Shown piece by piece: positions 22,542 through 33,716 of a DNA stretch of 64,000 bases (positions within the stretch are counted from its first letter, which is position 1; each line of letters opens with the position of its first letter). The notes under the pieces are model-generated. The model was not told the DNA's origin and searched no databases. It saw nothing but the letters and a program-made list of their open reading frames with translations. Both the position numbers and the translations under genes were made by a program. The stretch spans positions 61,882,192 to 61,946,191 of the forward strand of contig OX031061.1 in the NCBI GenBank assembly GCA_943736015.1, given 5' to 3'. The stretch is from Tridacna crocea. Its lineage: Eukaryota > Mollusca > Bivalvia > Cardiida > Cardiidae.

Positions 22542-22760
22542 TTAACCCTCTCCCAAACAATCCTTGGTTTTTACAACCCTGAGATAGAGGTCTTTTGAAA
22601 ACATTGTGGGAAAAGGAGAAAATACTGGTAAGCAGCATTTTCTCCTTTACCCACAATGTTTTCTACTCTCCTAGAAACAAATTTCAATTGTTTAGGTATG
22701 TTTATTATGCCGTCTGCAAACGCTTTCAATTTTAATTTTGTTGTTTGGTAAAGGGTTTAG
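22542..22760 (+). mobile_element. Family A1 MITE in zinc-finger intron
   Basis: TTAACCCTCTCCCAAAC to TGGTAAAGGGTTTAG; hairpin with a one-base centre change (GGTAAGC). Confidence 0.88.
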
Positions 22761-22785
22761 TAACATCTTGGGAAAATGAGGGTGT

Positions 22786-23016
22786 TTAACCCCTCACCAA
22801 ACAAAAAAAATTTTTAATGGTTTTAAAAGCACTAGCAGATGACAAAATAAACGTAACTAAAAAAATTGAAATTTGTTCCCAGCAGTGTAGAAAAGATTGC
22901 GGGGGAAAGGAGAAATGCTGGTTACCAGCATTTTCTCCCCAAGTTTTCCCACAATGTTTTCAAAATGTGTCTTCCTCAGGGTCATCAAAAGTCGACCCTG
23001 TGTAGTATAGGGTTAA
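22786..23016 (-). mobile_element. Family A1 MITE next to the splice acceptor
   Basis: TTAACCCCTCACCAAAC to TAGTATAGGGTTAA; GGTTACC centre; eight extra bases (CCCAAGTT) in one arm. Confidence 0.88.
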
Positions 23017-23040
23017 ATATTATTTTTTCGTCTTTTTCAG

Positions 23041-24617
23041 CCAAGAAAGTAATAGATCTTCATGATCATCAACAGTTTCATGGTAGTGGAGGATCTTATT
23101 ACTTTTGTCACGTTTCACAAACAGCTTATCCAAGGTACGAACTTGTATCTTTCGGAAGCCAGACAGAACCTATTGACTTCGCTCTTGTACAAACACTTGA
23201 CAGTACGTTCTTGAACAGTGAATTTGTATATTATGAAAATGAGGTGGTGGATCATATAGTAGAATTGAATGAAGAATCTGACAATACTCAAGATAAATCA
23301 GAAAACCTATCCGTTACACAAGCTGTATTGAAATCTAGAGTAGCCAAAACCACTGTCAAAGGAAGGAATAATAGAACGTCGAAAAAGAGTAAAAAAGGTT
23401 GTAAGAATAACTCGAGAAAAAAAGGAAAAAGAAATCAGATTACTTTAGTAAGTAAGGACTGTATGGACATCATAGAAGGTGAGATTGAGGAAAATGAATT
23501 ACTAGATAAAACGATAAATATAGATGATGGACAAAATATTTTAGATGTGACTCACAATCTGGATGTGACTGTAAGTGACACAAATGTGATTAGCAGCCTG
23601 CCTGATATGTTGGCGAATGGTGGAAAAGAAGTCACTGCAGAATTTCCGAGTAAAGAGTTAGATACAGAAGAACAGATTTTACATATAATCTCTGACCACA
23701 ACTATGAACATCCAGATTTGCAGGACCACAAATATTTGAAAGCTAACAATTTTCATGAATGTATTCTCTGTGAAAATGTCTCATTTCGGAGAAAGTTTCC
23801 GCTTCTGAAGCATTTTAAAACTCACCATGACAACGAGTTACCTTTTAAATGTGACAAATGTGATAAGAGGCTTGTTTCCTTATTTGATGCACAAAAACAT
23901 GTGAACACACATAACAAAGATCAGTTTGAATGCCAAGTATGTTTCAAGAAGTTTTCATCGGAACTGAATTTGACTGAGCATCTTACGACACATACTGGTG
24001 AAAAGCCATTTAAGTGCAATTTGTGCCCAAATGCTTATAAAAAGAAACTATCTCTAGATTCTCATATATTATCACATTCTGGTGTTAAATGTCATATTTG
24101 TGAATATTGCGGAAAAGCCTTTGCAAATCGTACTCAGGTTTTGAAGCACATTCGATGCTGTGTGAAGAAAGTTGAATGCGATGTCTGTAAAAAGATGTTT
24201 TCAGACCCATCTAAACTGAAATTGCACATGCGGAAACATACAGGAGAAAGACCTTATATATGTGAGTTGTGTGGCTGCGCTTTTGGACACCGCAGTGGTT
24301 TGTTAAGACATATGAAATTTATTCACACAAAACAGAAGGATTTCAAGTGTTCATTTTGTGAAAAGAGATTCGTTACCAAACAAACATTGGATCGGCATGA
24401 GAGAGTTCACACAACAATCAAAAGTCATATGTGTACCTACTGTGGAAAACCATTCAGAGAACTTTGGACGTTAAAAGTTCACACGCGATTACACACAGGG
24501 GAGACACCTTACAACTGTGATTATTGCGGACAGGGGTTCAAACACAATGTAGTTAGAAGAAAACATGAATTAAAATGTCACATGAAAGATTTTGGCGACC
24601 AAGGAATCTTAGCTTAA
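23041..24617 (+). CDS. Zinc-finger gene, terminal coding exon with C2H2 array
   Basis: Probable DNA-binding transcription factor of the nucleus. With the upstream exon the protein is about 550 residues. After the split N-terminal finger comes a long acidic, low-complexity region (about 45-260). It contains a lysine/arginine-rich stretch near 139-157 (KKSKKGCKNNSRKKGKR) that looks like a nuclear localisation signal. The C-terminal array starts near residue 264 and holds ten fingers up to residue 539. Most are C-x2-C-x12-H-x3-H. The fifth is C2HC (HIRCC in place of the final H), the first has 13 residues between C and H, and the seventh and tenth have H-x4-H. Canonical linkers TGEKPF, TGERPY and TGETPY follow the third, sixth and ninth fingers of the array; several other linkers are non-canonical. 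Stop is TAA at 24615. No KRAB, BTB or SCAN domain is visible. Orthology is not assignable from sequence alone. A family A transposon begins 40 bases after the stop, so the 3' UTR probably contains repeats. Confidence 0.93.
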
Positions 24618-24656
24618 AGTCTCGGTACATGAGTGTAGTCTGGTGCACCAGGCTTC

Positions 24657-25612
24657 TTAAACTATTACCACACAATCCCTACTTTTGATGCCACTGGGAA
24701 AGAAGCCTCTAGAAAACATTGTGGGAAAAGGAGAAAATGCAGGTAACCAGCAGCGTTTTCCCTCGGCTTTGAAAATTGGGGGTCATTGTGACCCCCTTTC
24801 TCATTAGTTGCAGGTCATTTCATTAATTTTGGGGGTCAAAAATATGGATTTCCTCGTCATCAACTTCAAACACGATTTATAATGCATTTTACCTTTTAAA
24901 CGCCAACTTCCAAGATTGAAAAGTCGGTCGATCATTTCTGACGGAAAGGCCGATGTCACTTTTTGACAAACCAAACATTTTCGCCTGAATCGCTGCTTGA
25001 CGTGGCTTGATCGGCAGTTGTAGGAAGCAGACGATAGAAGAATGCGACAGTTTTCTACGTCTAACATTATTTTTCCCGCTAACAGCACAGACTGGTAATG
25101 TGTACTTTTATATACCGGAAGTCGTGTAAAATATGCTATGAAATGCAGAGAACCTAACCACGACTTTGACTGGGCCCATATTTACAACACGTGTCCAATA
25201 TACATTTCGCCAATAATGCGTAAACCAGTCTTATTCTATAAATAAATTACCGGAAAACCACTTTTATCTAAAATAAGCCCTGTAGTTAAAAAAAGAACAG
25301 TGTTCGTCTGACATTGAAGCAAGAACAGACTTGGAATTATGACGCTTCACTCAACTTCGTATATTATTCAAATTTTGGAAAGTTGCGTCACCGATGACGC
25401 ACTGTCATTTATTTTGGGGGTCATTTGAATTAAAATTGTGTCAATGACGCAGGATTTGTGCGTCATGGAAAACCCTGAACCAGCATTTTTTCCTTTTCCC
25501 ACAATGTTTTCTACCCTTCACAAATTTCAAATTTTCAGTCACTTTCATTTTCTTGTCTGCAAGTGCTTTCGATTTGGACAAACCTAAATGTTGTTGTTTG
25601 GTAATGAGTTAA
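24657..25612 (+). mobile_element. Family A1 MITE split by a hAT-like insert
   Basis: TTAAACTATTACCACAC to TTGGTAATGAGTTAA. The insert at 24751-25477 sits in the centre of the palindrome. Confidence 0.88.
24751..25477. mobile_element. hAT-like non-autonomous insert
   Basis: Ends CAGCGTTTTCC and GGAAAACCCTG, flanked by AACCAG on both sides (an alternative boundary gives 8 bp, AACCAGCA). Contains GGGGGTCATTGTGACCCCC. A 94-codon minus-strand frame (24804-25088) has paired cysteines (CLVCQK) but matches no family I know. Confidence 0.65.
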
Positions 25613-25817
25613 TGACTAAATTTTGCACTGGACGAAAATGAAAGCATTTGCTGATGACATGTTTAAAGTAGCTCCAATGATAATTTTGTTCGGGTAGAAA
25701 ACAATATGGAAAAAGGAAAAAATGCTGGATACCAGCATTTTCTCCTTTTCCCACAACGTTTTCTAAAGCTTTCTACTGGGGGTCATTAAAACAGGGGGTA
25801 GTGTGGTAAAGTTTTAA
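25609..25817 (-). mobile_element. Family A1 MITE, chained
   Basis: Shares TTAA with neighbours on both sides. Centre GGATACC; right end GTGTGGTAAAGTTTTAA. Confidence 0.85.
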
Positions 25818-26048
25818 CCCTTTAGCCCATAAGACATTTCTATTGTATCTCTAATTGACCCTTGATAACAGCAAAGATGAAACAGTTTCTTATGTGTATA
25901 CGACACCTTTTGATAGCATAGAAAACATTGTGACAAAAGGTGAAATTGCTCGTCACGAGCAATTTCACCTTTTGCCACAATGTTTTCCAAAGGCTCCTAA
26001 AAGCAATAGTTATACGTAGAAATGAGTATCTATGGAGTAAAGGGTTAA
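25814..26048 (+). mobile_element. Family A2 MITE, chained
   Basis: TTAACCCTTTAGCCCATAAG to GGAGTAAAGGGTTAA; CGTCACG centre. Confidence 0.9.
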
Positions 26049-26334
26049 GTCATAACCAAACAGTCCTGAGTCTTAACGACTCTGAGAAAGAAGGCTTTTG
26101 AAAACATTTTGGGAAAAGGAGAAAATGCTGGTAACCAGTTCTGAGAACAAAAAAAAATTGTGAAAACATTTTGGAAATGGAAGGATGTTGTTTATGCGTA
26201 TTGTTTCCTTTTGTCACAGTGTTTTTTATCCTTTCAATGACAGATCCCATCATTTGAGCCAAATGTAACTGGTGTCTGTAAATACTTTCAATTTTGATGG
26301 AATAAGCTGAAATATTGTCATCTTGTATAGGATG
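26045..26334 (+). mobile_element. Family A1 MITE, rearranged, chained
   Basis: Shares TTAA at 26045. The hairpin is replaced by a partial duplication (two GTGAAAACATTTTGG-like arms). Confidence 0.7.
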
Positions 26335-26433
26335 AGGCAGACATGCTTGCAGAGACTACGGTGTCTTTGATTTATTGTTGAGAGTTTTTTTTATAGTTTA
26401 TAAAAGTTATTAATTCTGCATTCTACAGTGTAA

Positions 26434-26439
26434 AATAAA
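26434..26439 (+). promoter_or_regulatory. Possible polyadenylation signal
   Basis: AATAAA followed by a GT-rich stretch (ACTTGTGTCTTTTTCC) about 15 bases on. It lies 1.8 kb past the zinc-finger stop. An alternative AATAAA is at 25241, inside a transposon insert. Either could serve, but neither is proven. Confidence 0.2.
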
Positions 26440-26488
26440 CCTGGTAAAATATACTTGTGTCTTTTTCCAAATACACGTACCTGCTCAC

Positions 26489-27657
26489 TTAGCTGGAATG
26501 TTCTTTGGGAGATCCTCTTTAAAAAGTGTTCACAGAATTTGATTTCATAAAAAACTCGGGTTGCAATGGCAACCAGATGGAATTTTCTATGAAATTATTT
26601 AAAATTAAAAATCTCTGAAACTGCAGGTCAGATTTTGAAATAATTTCACAGGGTTGTTCCTTGGGTGACCCTTTTCAAAAATTGTTTGGGAAATTTTTAT
26701 CCTTCAAAAAAACATGCCTTTCAAAAAGTGTTCGCGAAATTTTAATCCGTTTAGAAACATGGCTGTGGTGACTGGGGCCACTTGCCCTGTACAGATACAA
26801 AAACAAATTCTTACAATTTTTTCTTCTCTAAAACGGCTGGTCAGATTTTGAAATAATTTAATAAAGATGTTCCTTTGATGACCCTTTTCAAAAACTGTTC
26901 GCAAAGTTTTGATCCATCGAGAAACATGGCTCTGGTGAATGGGGGCTATTTTCCCTATACAGAAATGAGGAAATTATTAAAAATTCTTTTTCACTGAAAC
27001 GACTGGTCAGATTTTGAAATAATTTCACAGGGATGTTCCTTGGGTGACCCTTTTCAAAAATTGTTTGCGAAATTTTGATCCCTAAAAAAATATGGCTGAC
27101 TGGGGGCTACTTGCACTATGTGTAAATGAAGAAAATATTAAAATTTCTCTTTCTCTGAAACAGCTGGTCAGATGTTGAAACAATTTCACAGAGGTGTTCC
27201 TTGGTTGACCATTTTCTATAACTGTTTGCGAAATTTTGATCCCTCAAAAAACATGGCTCTGGTGAACGGGGGCTCTTTGCACTATATGTACATGAAGAAA
27301 TTCTTAAAATTTCTTCTTCTCCGAAACGGCTGGTCAGATTTTTGAAATGATTTCAGACAAATGTTCCTTTGGTGACCCTTTTCAAAAATTGTTTGCAAAA
27401 TGCTGATTCATTAAGAAACATGGCTCTGAGGGGGGAAGGCAACTTGCACAATATCGACATGAAGGAATTCTTAAAATTTCTTCTCTGAAACGGCTGGTCA
27501 GATTTTGAAATGATTTCACAGAAATGTTTCTTGGGTAACCCTTTTTGCGAATTGTTCGAGAATATTGATCCATCAAAAAACAGAATCTTCTCTGAAACCT
27601 CTGGTCAAATATAGAACACGCTGTGAGAAAGGTACAAAATGCTTGGAAGCCGCATTT
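26489..27657 (+). mobile_element. Pearl-like tandem array, 5' truncated
   Basis: Same ~167-bp monomers as 12950-14551 (ACTGGTCAGATTTTGAAATA), about six, more diverged. Confidence 0.75.
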
Positions 27658-29081
27658 TTAGCTTACCTGTGGACAAAGTGCTCTTGGGAAGCTTGTAGAA
27701 TCACCCGTTGTCCTTCGTTCGTCGTCAACAATTCTTTAAACATCATCTCCTAAACTGCTGGACCTACTTGGACCAAACTCTGCAGGAATGTTCCTTGGGA
27801 GGTCCTCTTAAAAAACTGTTCACAGAATTTGATTCCACCAAAAACTTTTGTTGCCATGGCAACCAAATGGAATTTTCTATGATATTCTTAAAAAATCTTC
27901 TCTGATGAAACCCTAGTTAGATTTTAAAATAATTCCACAGAGATATTCCTTGGGTGACCCTTTTCAAAAACATTTCGCGAAATTTTAATCCATTGAGAAA
28001 CATTGCTCTGGTGAATGGGGGTTACTTGCCCTACACGGATACGAAGAAATTCGTAGAAATTCTTCTTCTCTGAAACAGTTGGTCAGACTTTTAAATAATT
28101 TCACAGTTCCTCGGGTGACCATTTTCAAAAATTATTTGCGAAATTATGATTCATTGAGAAAAATAGCTCTGGTGAATGGGGGCTACTTGCACTATACAGC
28201 CATGAAGAAATTCTTAAAAGTTCTTCTCTGGATTGGCCGGTCAGATTTTGAAATGATTTCAGAGGTGTTCCTTAGGTAACCGTTCTTGCACTATACGGAC
28301 ATCAAGAAGATTCTTAAAAATTCTAATTCTCTGGAATGTCTGGCCAGATTTTGAAATAATTTCACAGAAATGTTCTTTTGGTGACCCTTTTCAAACATTG
28401 TTCGTGAAATGTTTATCTGTCAAGAAACATGGCTGTGATGGCTGTGGGCTATTTACACTATGTGGACATGAAGAAATTCTGAAAGAAAAATTCTTCTCTG
28501 AAACCGCTGGTCAGATATTGAAATAATTCGACAGAAATGTTCCTTGGGTGACTCTTTCAAAAATTGTTCACAAAATTATGATCTGTCGAGAAACATGCTG
28601 TGATGGTGGGGACTATTGGCACTACAGGGACATGAAGACATTTCTTCTTCTATGGAACTGCTGGTCAGACTTTTGAATAATTTCACAGATACTAGTATGT
28701 TCCTTGGGTGACCTTTTCAAAAATTGTTTGGGAACTTTTTATCTGTCGAAAAACAACAGCCAATTGTTGGCACCTGCGTGTGGTTTTCTTGTTCGACTTA
28801 TGTTTTTTGTCAAGTTCGAGCATATGCTCTTCTTCGAGAAATTGTCCTTGAGTGATCGATCAAAACATTTATTTGCAGAAATCCGATTCATCAAAATCAT
28901 TGCTGTGGTGATGATTGTAGGCATGATGACAGATCTTAAAATGACTTTTACAGGTGACCTTTTCAAAATTATTTGGCAAAATAATGATTTGTTTCGAAAG
29001 TTTCAATACATTAAAAAAATTGGCTATGGTCCTCTCAAAAGTTCAGGTGACGATCCAGAGCCATCTTGGCCCTCTTGTTTC
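27658..29081 (+). mobile_element. Pearl/Helentron-like element, old copy
   Basis: Start TAGCTTACCTGTGGACAAAG, end TCAGGTGACGATCCAGAGCC then the CCATCTTGG hairpin and CCCTCTTGTTT. About seven worn ~167-bp units. Confidence 0.75.
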
Positions 29082-29083
29082 TT

Positions 29084-29155
29084 TTTCCGACATTGTTTTC
29101 AAAAGGTCCTCTTCCCCAAGGTCGTTAAAAACGAGAATTGTTCAGTAAAAGATAA
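29084..29155 (-). mobile_element. Family A1 right-end fragment
   Basis: TTTTTCCGACATTGTTTTC then AAGGTCGTTAAAAACGAG. Confidence 0.6.
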
Positions 29156-29329
29156 TTTGAATGACATTTTTCTGTAGAACAACAAACCCCGTCACGTTTC
29201 CTTTTTTAACATTACGCAGTTGCATATTTTGTGTCATGGGCGCTGCGCATCTGCGTTTAATATTAATTCAGTCAAGCACAAAAAAGCAAGTAAAAGGAAA
29301 AGCACAAATATTGTAATGACAAAGTTCTT

Positions 29330-29417
29330 TTAACCATTTCCCAAACAATCCCTGGTTATCACGACCCTGAACAGGATGGCTTTTGAAAACATCATGGGGA
29401 AAGGAGAAAAAGCCCTC
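29330..29417 (+). mobile_element. Family A1 left fragment
   Basis: TTAACCATTTCCCAAAC end and first hairpin arm, cut where the Tc1-like relic begins. Confidence 0.7.
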
Positions 29418-29419
29418 TC

Positions 29420-30062
29420 GGTTAAGAAAGGGCAAAAGGCAAAATGCACGTGCGCCACCAGTTCGGGCTGAAATCGGTCAGTTTGCCTGTATATACGCTA
29501 CTTTAATTTTTGAACTCTGGAAAATACAGCAGCGTATTCCAATATAGGACGGCGTGCTGGCAAGTCCCCAGACCAACGTTATTGGGAGGCTAATCTCCGA
29601 GTCCAGAGTTAGAGATGCTGCTCGGTATTTCACTTGTGTGTACAGACTATTCATCGCTTGAAGTCAATGTTCAGCCAAATAGGATGTGCATCTGACCGTA
29701 CACGTTCAGACAGGCCACATAAAACCGGTGCTCGTCAAGACCGATACCTAGACGTCTTCAAGACGTAATAGCTTTATGTCTCGACAAAAGCCCGAAATTC
29801 GCTTGGAGCAAGCAACTTGCACCCATGTTGGTGACATAACATTTAAGACCCGACTACGGGCCGCTGGACTGACACGCTTAGTCATCTGAATATTCCAACA
29901 CTTGGCCAGCTTGTTCCCCGATTTGTCTTCTTACAGAGCATCTCCAGAATAACCTGGGACATAGAGTGCGAGAACGTCATGACGTTAATAGTAGCAGAGA
30001 ACTTGTGGACGCGCTGCATGAAGACAGGTGTCAGCCACCAAGTAGACAGTGCTGCACATGTG
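29420..30062 (+). pseudogene. Decayed Tc1/mariner-like transposase
   Basis: Plus-strand pieces in different frames match Tc1-type transposase. DRTRSDRPHKTGARQDRYLD (from 29694) is the region between the two helix-turn-helix domains. RLEQATCTHVGDITFKTRLR then AAGLT (about 29800-29875) is the second DNA-binding domain. NTWPACSP then LLTEHLQNNLGHRVRERHD (29897 on) corresponds to the C-terminal SPDLNPIEHLWD motif and the following helix. Most of the DDE catalytic core between these pieces is deleted and the frame shifts at least twice, so it is inactive. It joins directly onto a truncated family A copy at its left end. Terminal inverted repeats were not identified. Confidence 0.75.
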
Positions 30063-30220
30063 ACCAATCCTCCAAGGTTTTCTAAATTTGTAAGTAACAC
30101 AACTTCTGATTGGCTAAACCGAATGGTTTAGCCAATCAGAAGTTGTGTTACTTACAAAGTAGAAAATTCTGGAGAATAAGACAAAGAACGTTTTTAAGAG
30201 TGGTTTGTGAATACGGGCCC
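30060..30220. mobile_element. MITE remnant with GGGCCCGTATTCAC-type end and long hairpin
   Basis: The right end reads TTTGTGAATACGGGCCC, a terminal repeat seen in many invertebrate MITEs. The left part holds a long inverted repeat. Confidence 0.5.
30087..30158. repeat. Perfect 34-bp inverted repeat, 4-base loop
   Basis: Arms 30087-30120 and 30125-30158 are exactly complementary around GAAT. The inner ends carry two facing ATTGG/CCAAT boxes. Confidence 0.95.
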
Positions 30221-30807
30221 AGGCTGGACACTAATTGACAGTATGAGGAGATGAAGTTTAGCTATAAGGGGCAGCAATGGAGGTAACGCACGTTACTAGG
30301 AGAAAAACTGTAAGTTTGTTCTTTTTTATTTATAACCCTATGCTGAACAAATATTAACATTTCTGGAGCAGTAATCATTGTGTTGATCTCATTTTTTGCC
30401 AATTTTCGTGAAATAGTGCTTTGTCGAGGTTTTTTTTGGTGGTTTATATTCAGACAGGAAAAAAAGAAGTAAAAATAAGAAAGGGAATAATTACCTTTCA
30501 CGCTTATGTTTCTTATATTCTAAGCGTGCCGCATTTCTTTTGGCTCTGGGAAAATGCAATTGAACGATAGATAAATATAAGTTAAAAAAAAAAACACCTA
30601 AAGCTTATCTGTACGCAGTGGGTTTTTCAAAGGAAAATCCTTTGAACAAGCCACTTAGAGCCTTTGCTTACTGGTGAAACCCAAAATATAAGTATGTGGC
30701 CTGTTGCTTTGATATGCCTATTTCTGAAATAATGTTGAATGTCGCGAAAAACACCATTTAACTTCATACCAGATGACCTGTCCATATTAAAGCATCTGCA
30801 ACGGATA
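30221..30807. other. No feature recognised
   Basis: Only short unsupported frames and A/T runs. Confidence 0.35.
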
Positions 30808-31038
30808 TAATAACCCTTTACCCCATAAGGCATTTCTATGGTATCTCTAATTGACCCTAAATAACAGCAAGGATGAAGCCGTTTCTTATGTGTATATGAC
30901 ACCTTTTGATAGCATAGAAAACATTGTGGCAAAAGGTGAAATTGCTCGTCACGAGCAATTTCACCTTTTGCCACAATGTTTTCCAAAGGCTCCTACAAGC
31001 AATGCGTAGAAATGAGTATCTATGGAGTAAAGGGTTAA
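30808..31038 (+). mobile_element. Family A2 MITE with perfect 67-bp palindrome
   Basis: Palindrome 30917-30983: arms of 33 bp exact around one central C. Right TTAA intact. Confidence 0.93.
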
Positions 31039-31342
31039 TGATAGCATAAAAAAATATCAGTATCGGTCTTGAAAGAACAGAACACACAGTGAAAAAGAAA
31101 GTCAGTATAGCGTTCTTTCTTTTCTATTGACGATAGACTGGAGACAGTGTGGTGCACAATAACATGTCCAAATACATGTATCACAAAAAGATCACCGTAG
31201 CGTCTCATTGTTGAGACAATTGCTTCAATATGACTGAACTAATGTTGAGGGACTGGCAAGAGACCATTTAACTACTTACAAAATGACAAAATTTTACACG
31301 GGTCCACATTTAAAGCTTTTGCAAGTGACGGATTCAAACGTG

Positions 31343-31572
31343 ATTAACTCTTTACCACACAAGAAAATTTTAGACTGGTCCAAATTGAAAGCACTTGCAG
31401 AATGCAAAACAAAGGTGACTGAAAAATAGAAATTTGTTCTGGAAAGGGTAGAAAACACTGTGGGAAAAGGAGAAAATGCTGGTTACCAGCATTTTCTCCT
31501 TTTCCCACAGTGTTTTCAAAAGTCTTCTTTCTCAGGGGCGTCAAAAGTAGGGATTGTGTGGTAATGGGTTAA
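31343..31572 (-). mobile_element. Family A1 MITE, young-looking
   Basis: Perfect 67-bp palindrome with CACTG/CAGTG arms. Almost identical to 51952-52180. Confidence 0.93.
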
Positions 31573-31579
31573 AAAAATT

Positions 31580-31690
31580 GAAACGTCTTGGGAAGGAAAA
31601 AGCACAATTGTGGGCAAAGGAGAAAATGTTGGTTTTGAGCATTTTCTTTTTTCAACCATGCTTTCAAACGCCTTTTTCCTATAAATTGTT
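31580..31690 (-). mobile_element. Family A1 fragment
   Basis: Worn hairpin, AATTGTGGGCAAAGGAGAAA arm. Confidence 0.6.
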
Positions 31691-31836
31691 AACAATGAAT
31701 AAATTCATACGATGTAGGAGAGCTTATCAAGCACTAAAAGTGTCGTTCTAATTTTACGTTCTAAAACAAGTCATTCATTGGTGGAGACAATCTATTTTCA
31801 AAATTCAGAATTTGCATCGTGAGTAAGGACTACGAT

Positions 31837-32101
31837 TTGGAGTGCAACACGCGAAAAAGGTCATTCGGACATTTGCGTAAAGTGTCGTCTCTGATCAGCA
31901 TGTGCAGTCCGCACAGCCTAATCCGAAACGACACTTTCCGATTTTATGTGATTTTCTGTTTTACGCAAGTCTACTGTAGCACAAAATCTAATGTAGTCGT
32001 AAAGTGCCGTCTCGGATTAGCCTGCGCGGACTGCGCAGGCTAATCCGGGACGACACTTTACGCAAATGTCCGAATGCACCTTTTCATGTGTTGCACTCCA
32101 A
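31837..32101. mobile_element. Family E double-hairpin repeat
   Basis: Long terminal repeats (TTGGAGTGCAACACG / TGTTGCACTCCAA, then GGACATTTGCGTAAAGTG mirrored). Inside are two hairpins: a worn one and GATTAGCCTGCGCGGACTGC facing its complement. This type is very abundant in clam and mussel genomes. Confidence 0.85.
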
Positions 32102-32224
32102 TTATGACCCGTGTTCTAGGAAAAAGGCTTATATCGTCGTCCCTATTCACGATGCTATTTACCTACGCTGTGAACTGTTTTATGTTTAAAAAATTGCTTT
32201 GCCCCTAGTCACGACTTACATAGA

Positions 32225-32402
32225 TCTGTGGAAAGAATATGATTACAAAATGCTGGTTACCGGGATTTTCTCTCTTTTTCGCACAGTGTTTCGTCCCTAT
32301 CAAACATAAATTGAATCATTTGAGTGACATTACATGTATGTTGCGTGCAAATATTTCAATTTTGAAATATCTTTAAAGCTGTTGTGTGGTAAAGACTTAA
32401 AA
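32225..32402 (+). mobile_element. Family A1 right-half fragment
   Basis: TGGTTACCGGGATTTTC then GTTGTGTGGTAAAGACTTAA. Confidence 0.65.
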
Positions 32403-32645
32403 CTGTTTAGATGCTGCTATTTGTGTCTGCTATTTCAGCATTTCTAAAATTTTAGTCAACCATTACAATGGTGTTTTACAACTGCTGTGTCTCTATTTCG
32501 CTTTTTGTAGAGTGTTTTACAATTAATTTGGCTGTACACTAGAGGTACTATTTATATGTACGTTTGGATCAACTAATGCAACTTGTCTTGGAAGCTGCAG
32601 ATGACAAACTGTGACCTTATTGAAAAAAAGGAGAAGATATTTGCA

Positions 32646-32849
32646 TTAACCCTTTACTTCATAGATACTCATTTCTATGCATTGCTTGTAGGAGCCTTTG
32701 GAAAATATTGTGGCAATTTCACCTTTTGTCACAATGTTTTCTGTGCTATCAAAAGGTGTCACATAACCATAAGAAACTGCTTCAACCTTGCTATTATTTA
32801 CAGTCAGTTAGAGATACCATAGAAATGCCTTGTGGGGTAAAGGGTAAAG
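32646..32849 (-). mobile_element. Family A2 MITE, one hairpin arm lost
   Basis: ATATTGTGGCAATTTCACC: most of one arm is missing, flanks intact. Confidence 0.88.
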
Positions 32850-33068
32850 ATGAAATATGGATGGTTTTTTTCTCCTCTTGTGATCGAGAGATAGAGTGTT
32901 TTAGGCTTAACTTTTTTTAGTTAAGAGACAGCATGATAAGAAAGCAAAGCGGAAGAAGGAATGGGTAAATAGATGAATGACTTTATGAAATACTAGTAAG
33001 CTGCTTTCAAGTAGAGTTTGTATATTTTGTATGAGGTAGGCGAAATAGTCATTCTTTTGTTTTGATAG

Positions 33069-33298
33069 TTCAACCCTTTACCCCATAAGGCATTTCTATG
33101 GCATCTCTAATTGACCCTAAATGACAGCAAGGATGAAGCTGTTTCTTATGTGTAAATGACACCCATTGATAGCATAGAAAACATTGTGACAAAAGGTGAA
33201 ATTGCTCGTCACGAGCAATTTCACCTTTTGCCACGATGTTTTCCAAAGGCTCCTACAAGCAATGTGTAGAAATGAGTATCCATGGAGTAAAGGGTTAA
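33069..33298 (+). mobile_element. Family A2 MITE, complete
   Basis: CAACCCTTTACCCCATAAGG to GGAGTAAAGGGTTAA; CGTCACG palindrome at about 33176-33242. Confidence 0.9.
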
Positions 33299-33716
33299 AC
33301 AGTTAGTACCCCTGGGCTACGTTTATCGTCATACTATTATGGATTTCCAGGGCTCAGTATGTTGTTCTATATATAGATTAACGATAAAACACTTTTAGGT
33401 TTCATTTTTTAAATAGAATTTACGTATTTGTTTGGTTTTAGAGACTGGCGAGTGTATGTAACATTTTCTAAATGATCTTTAAATTCAATCATTATACACA
33501 CACACACAAAAAAAGATAAAGTGAAACGAAGTAAAAGATTTACTATACTTAAAAAACTGTTAAGGTATTGATGAACCTGTCTCCTTTTCAAAAAGGACAA
33601 ACCCGTAGCGTAGTTTTGTAAATTTTTAATAAACCCTCTGCATTTCAAGGGAAGTCGCAAGCCTTTACAGATGGCAAAAAAAGTTGAGCTCCACATGCTC
33701 CTTTCCTTTAACCAAT
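33299..33716. other. No feature recognised
   Basis: A short (CA)n run near 33497; otherwise nothing. Confidence 0.35.

Larger units (their letters stand above)
22052..23040 (+). other. Intron of the zinc-finger gene, built of family A transposons
   Basis: GT at 22052 and AG at 23039, preceded by a pyrimidine tract (TTTTTTCGTCTTTTTCAG). Three near-complete A copies (22116-22349, 22542-22760, 22786-23016) and a degraded one occupy most of the 989 bp. The last copy ends only 24 bases before the splice site. The first two copies and the last are in opposite orientation and could pair in the transcript. Confidence 0.8.

Noticed and set aside
22866-23040. N-terminal extension of the zinc-finger frame from the ATG at 22866
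   Set aside because: These codons lie in a family A transposon copy and the intron end. The spliced exon at 21964 restores a perfect finger instead.
28704-29177. 157-codon frame as a gene
   Set aside because: Runs across the end of a pearl-like array and a family A fragment; compositional chance.
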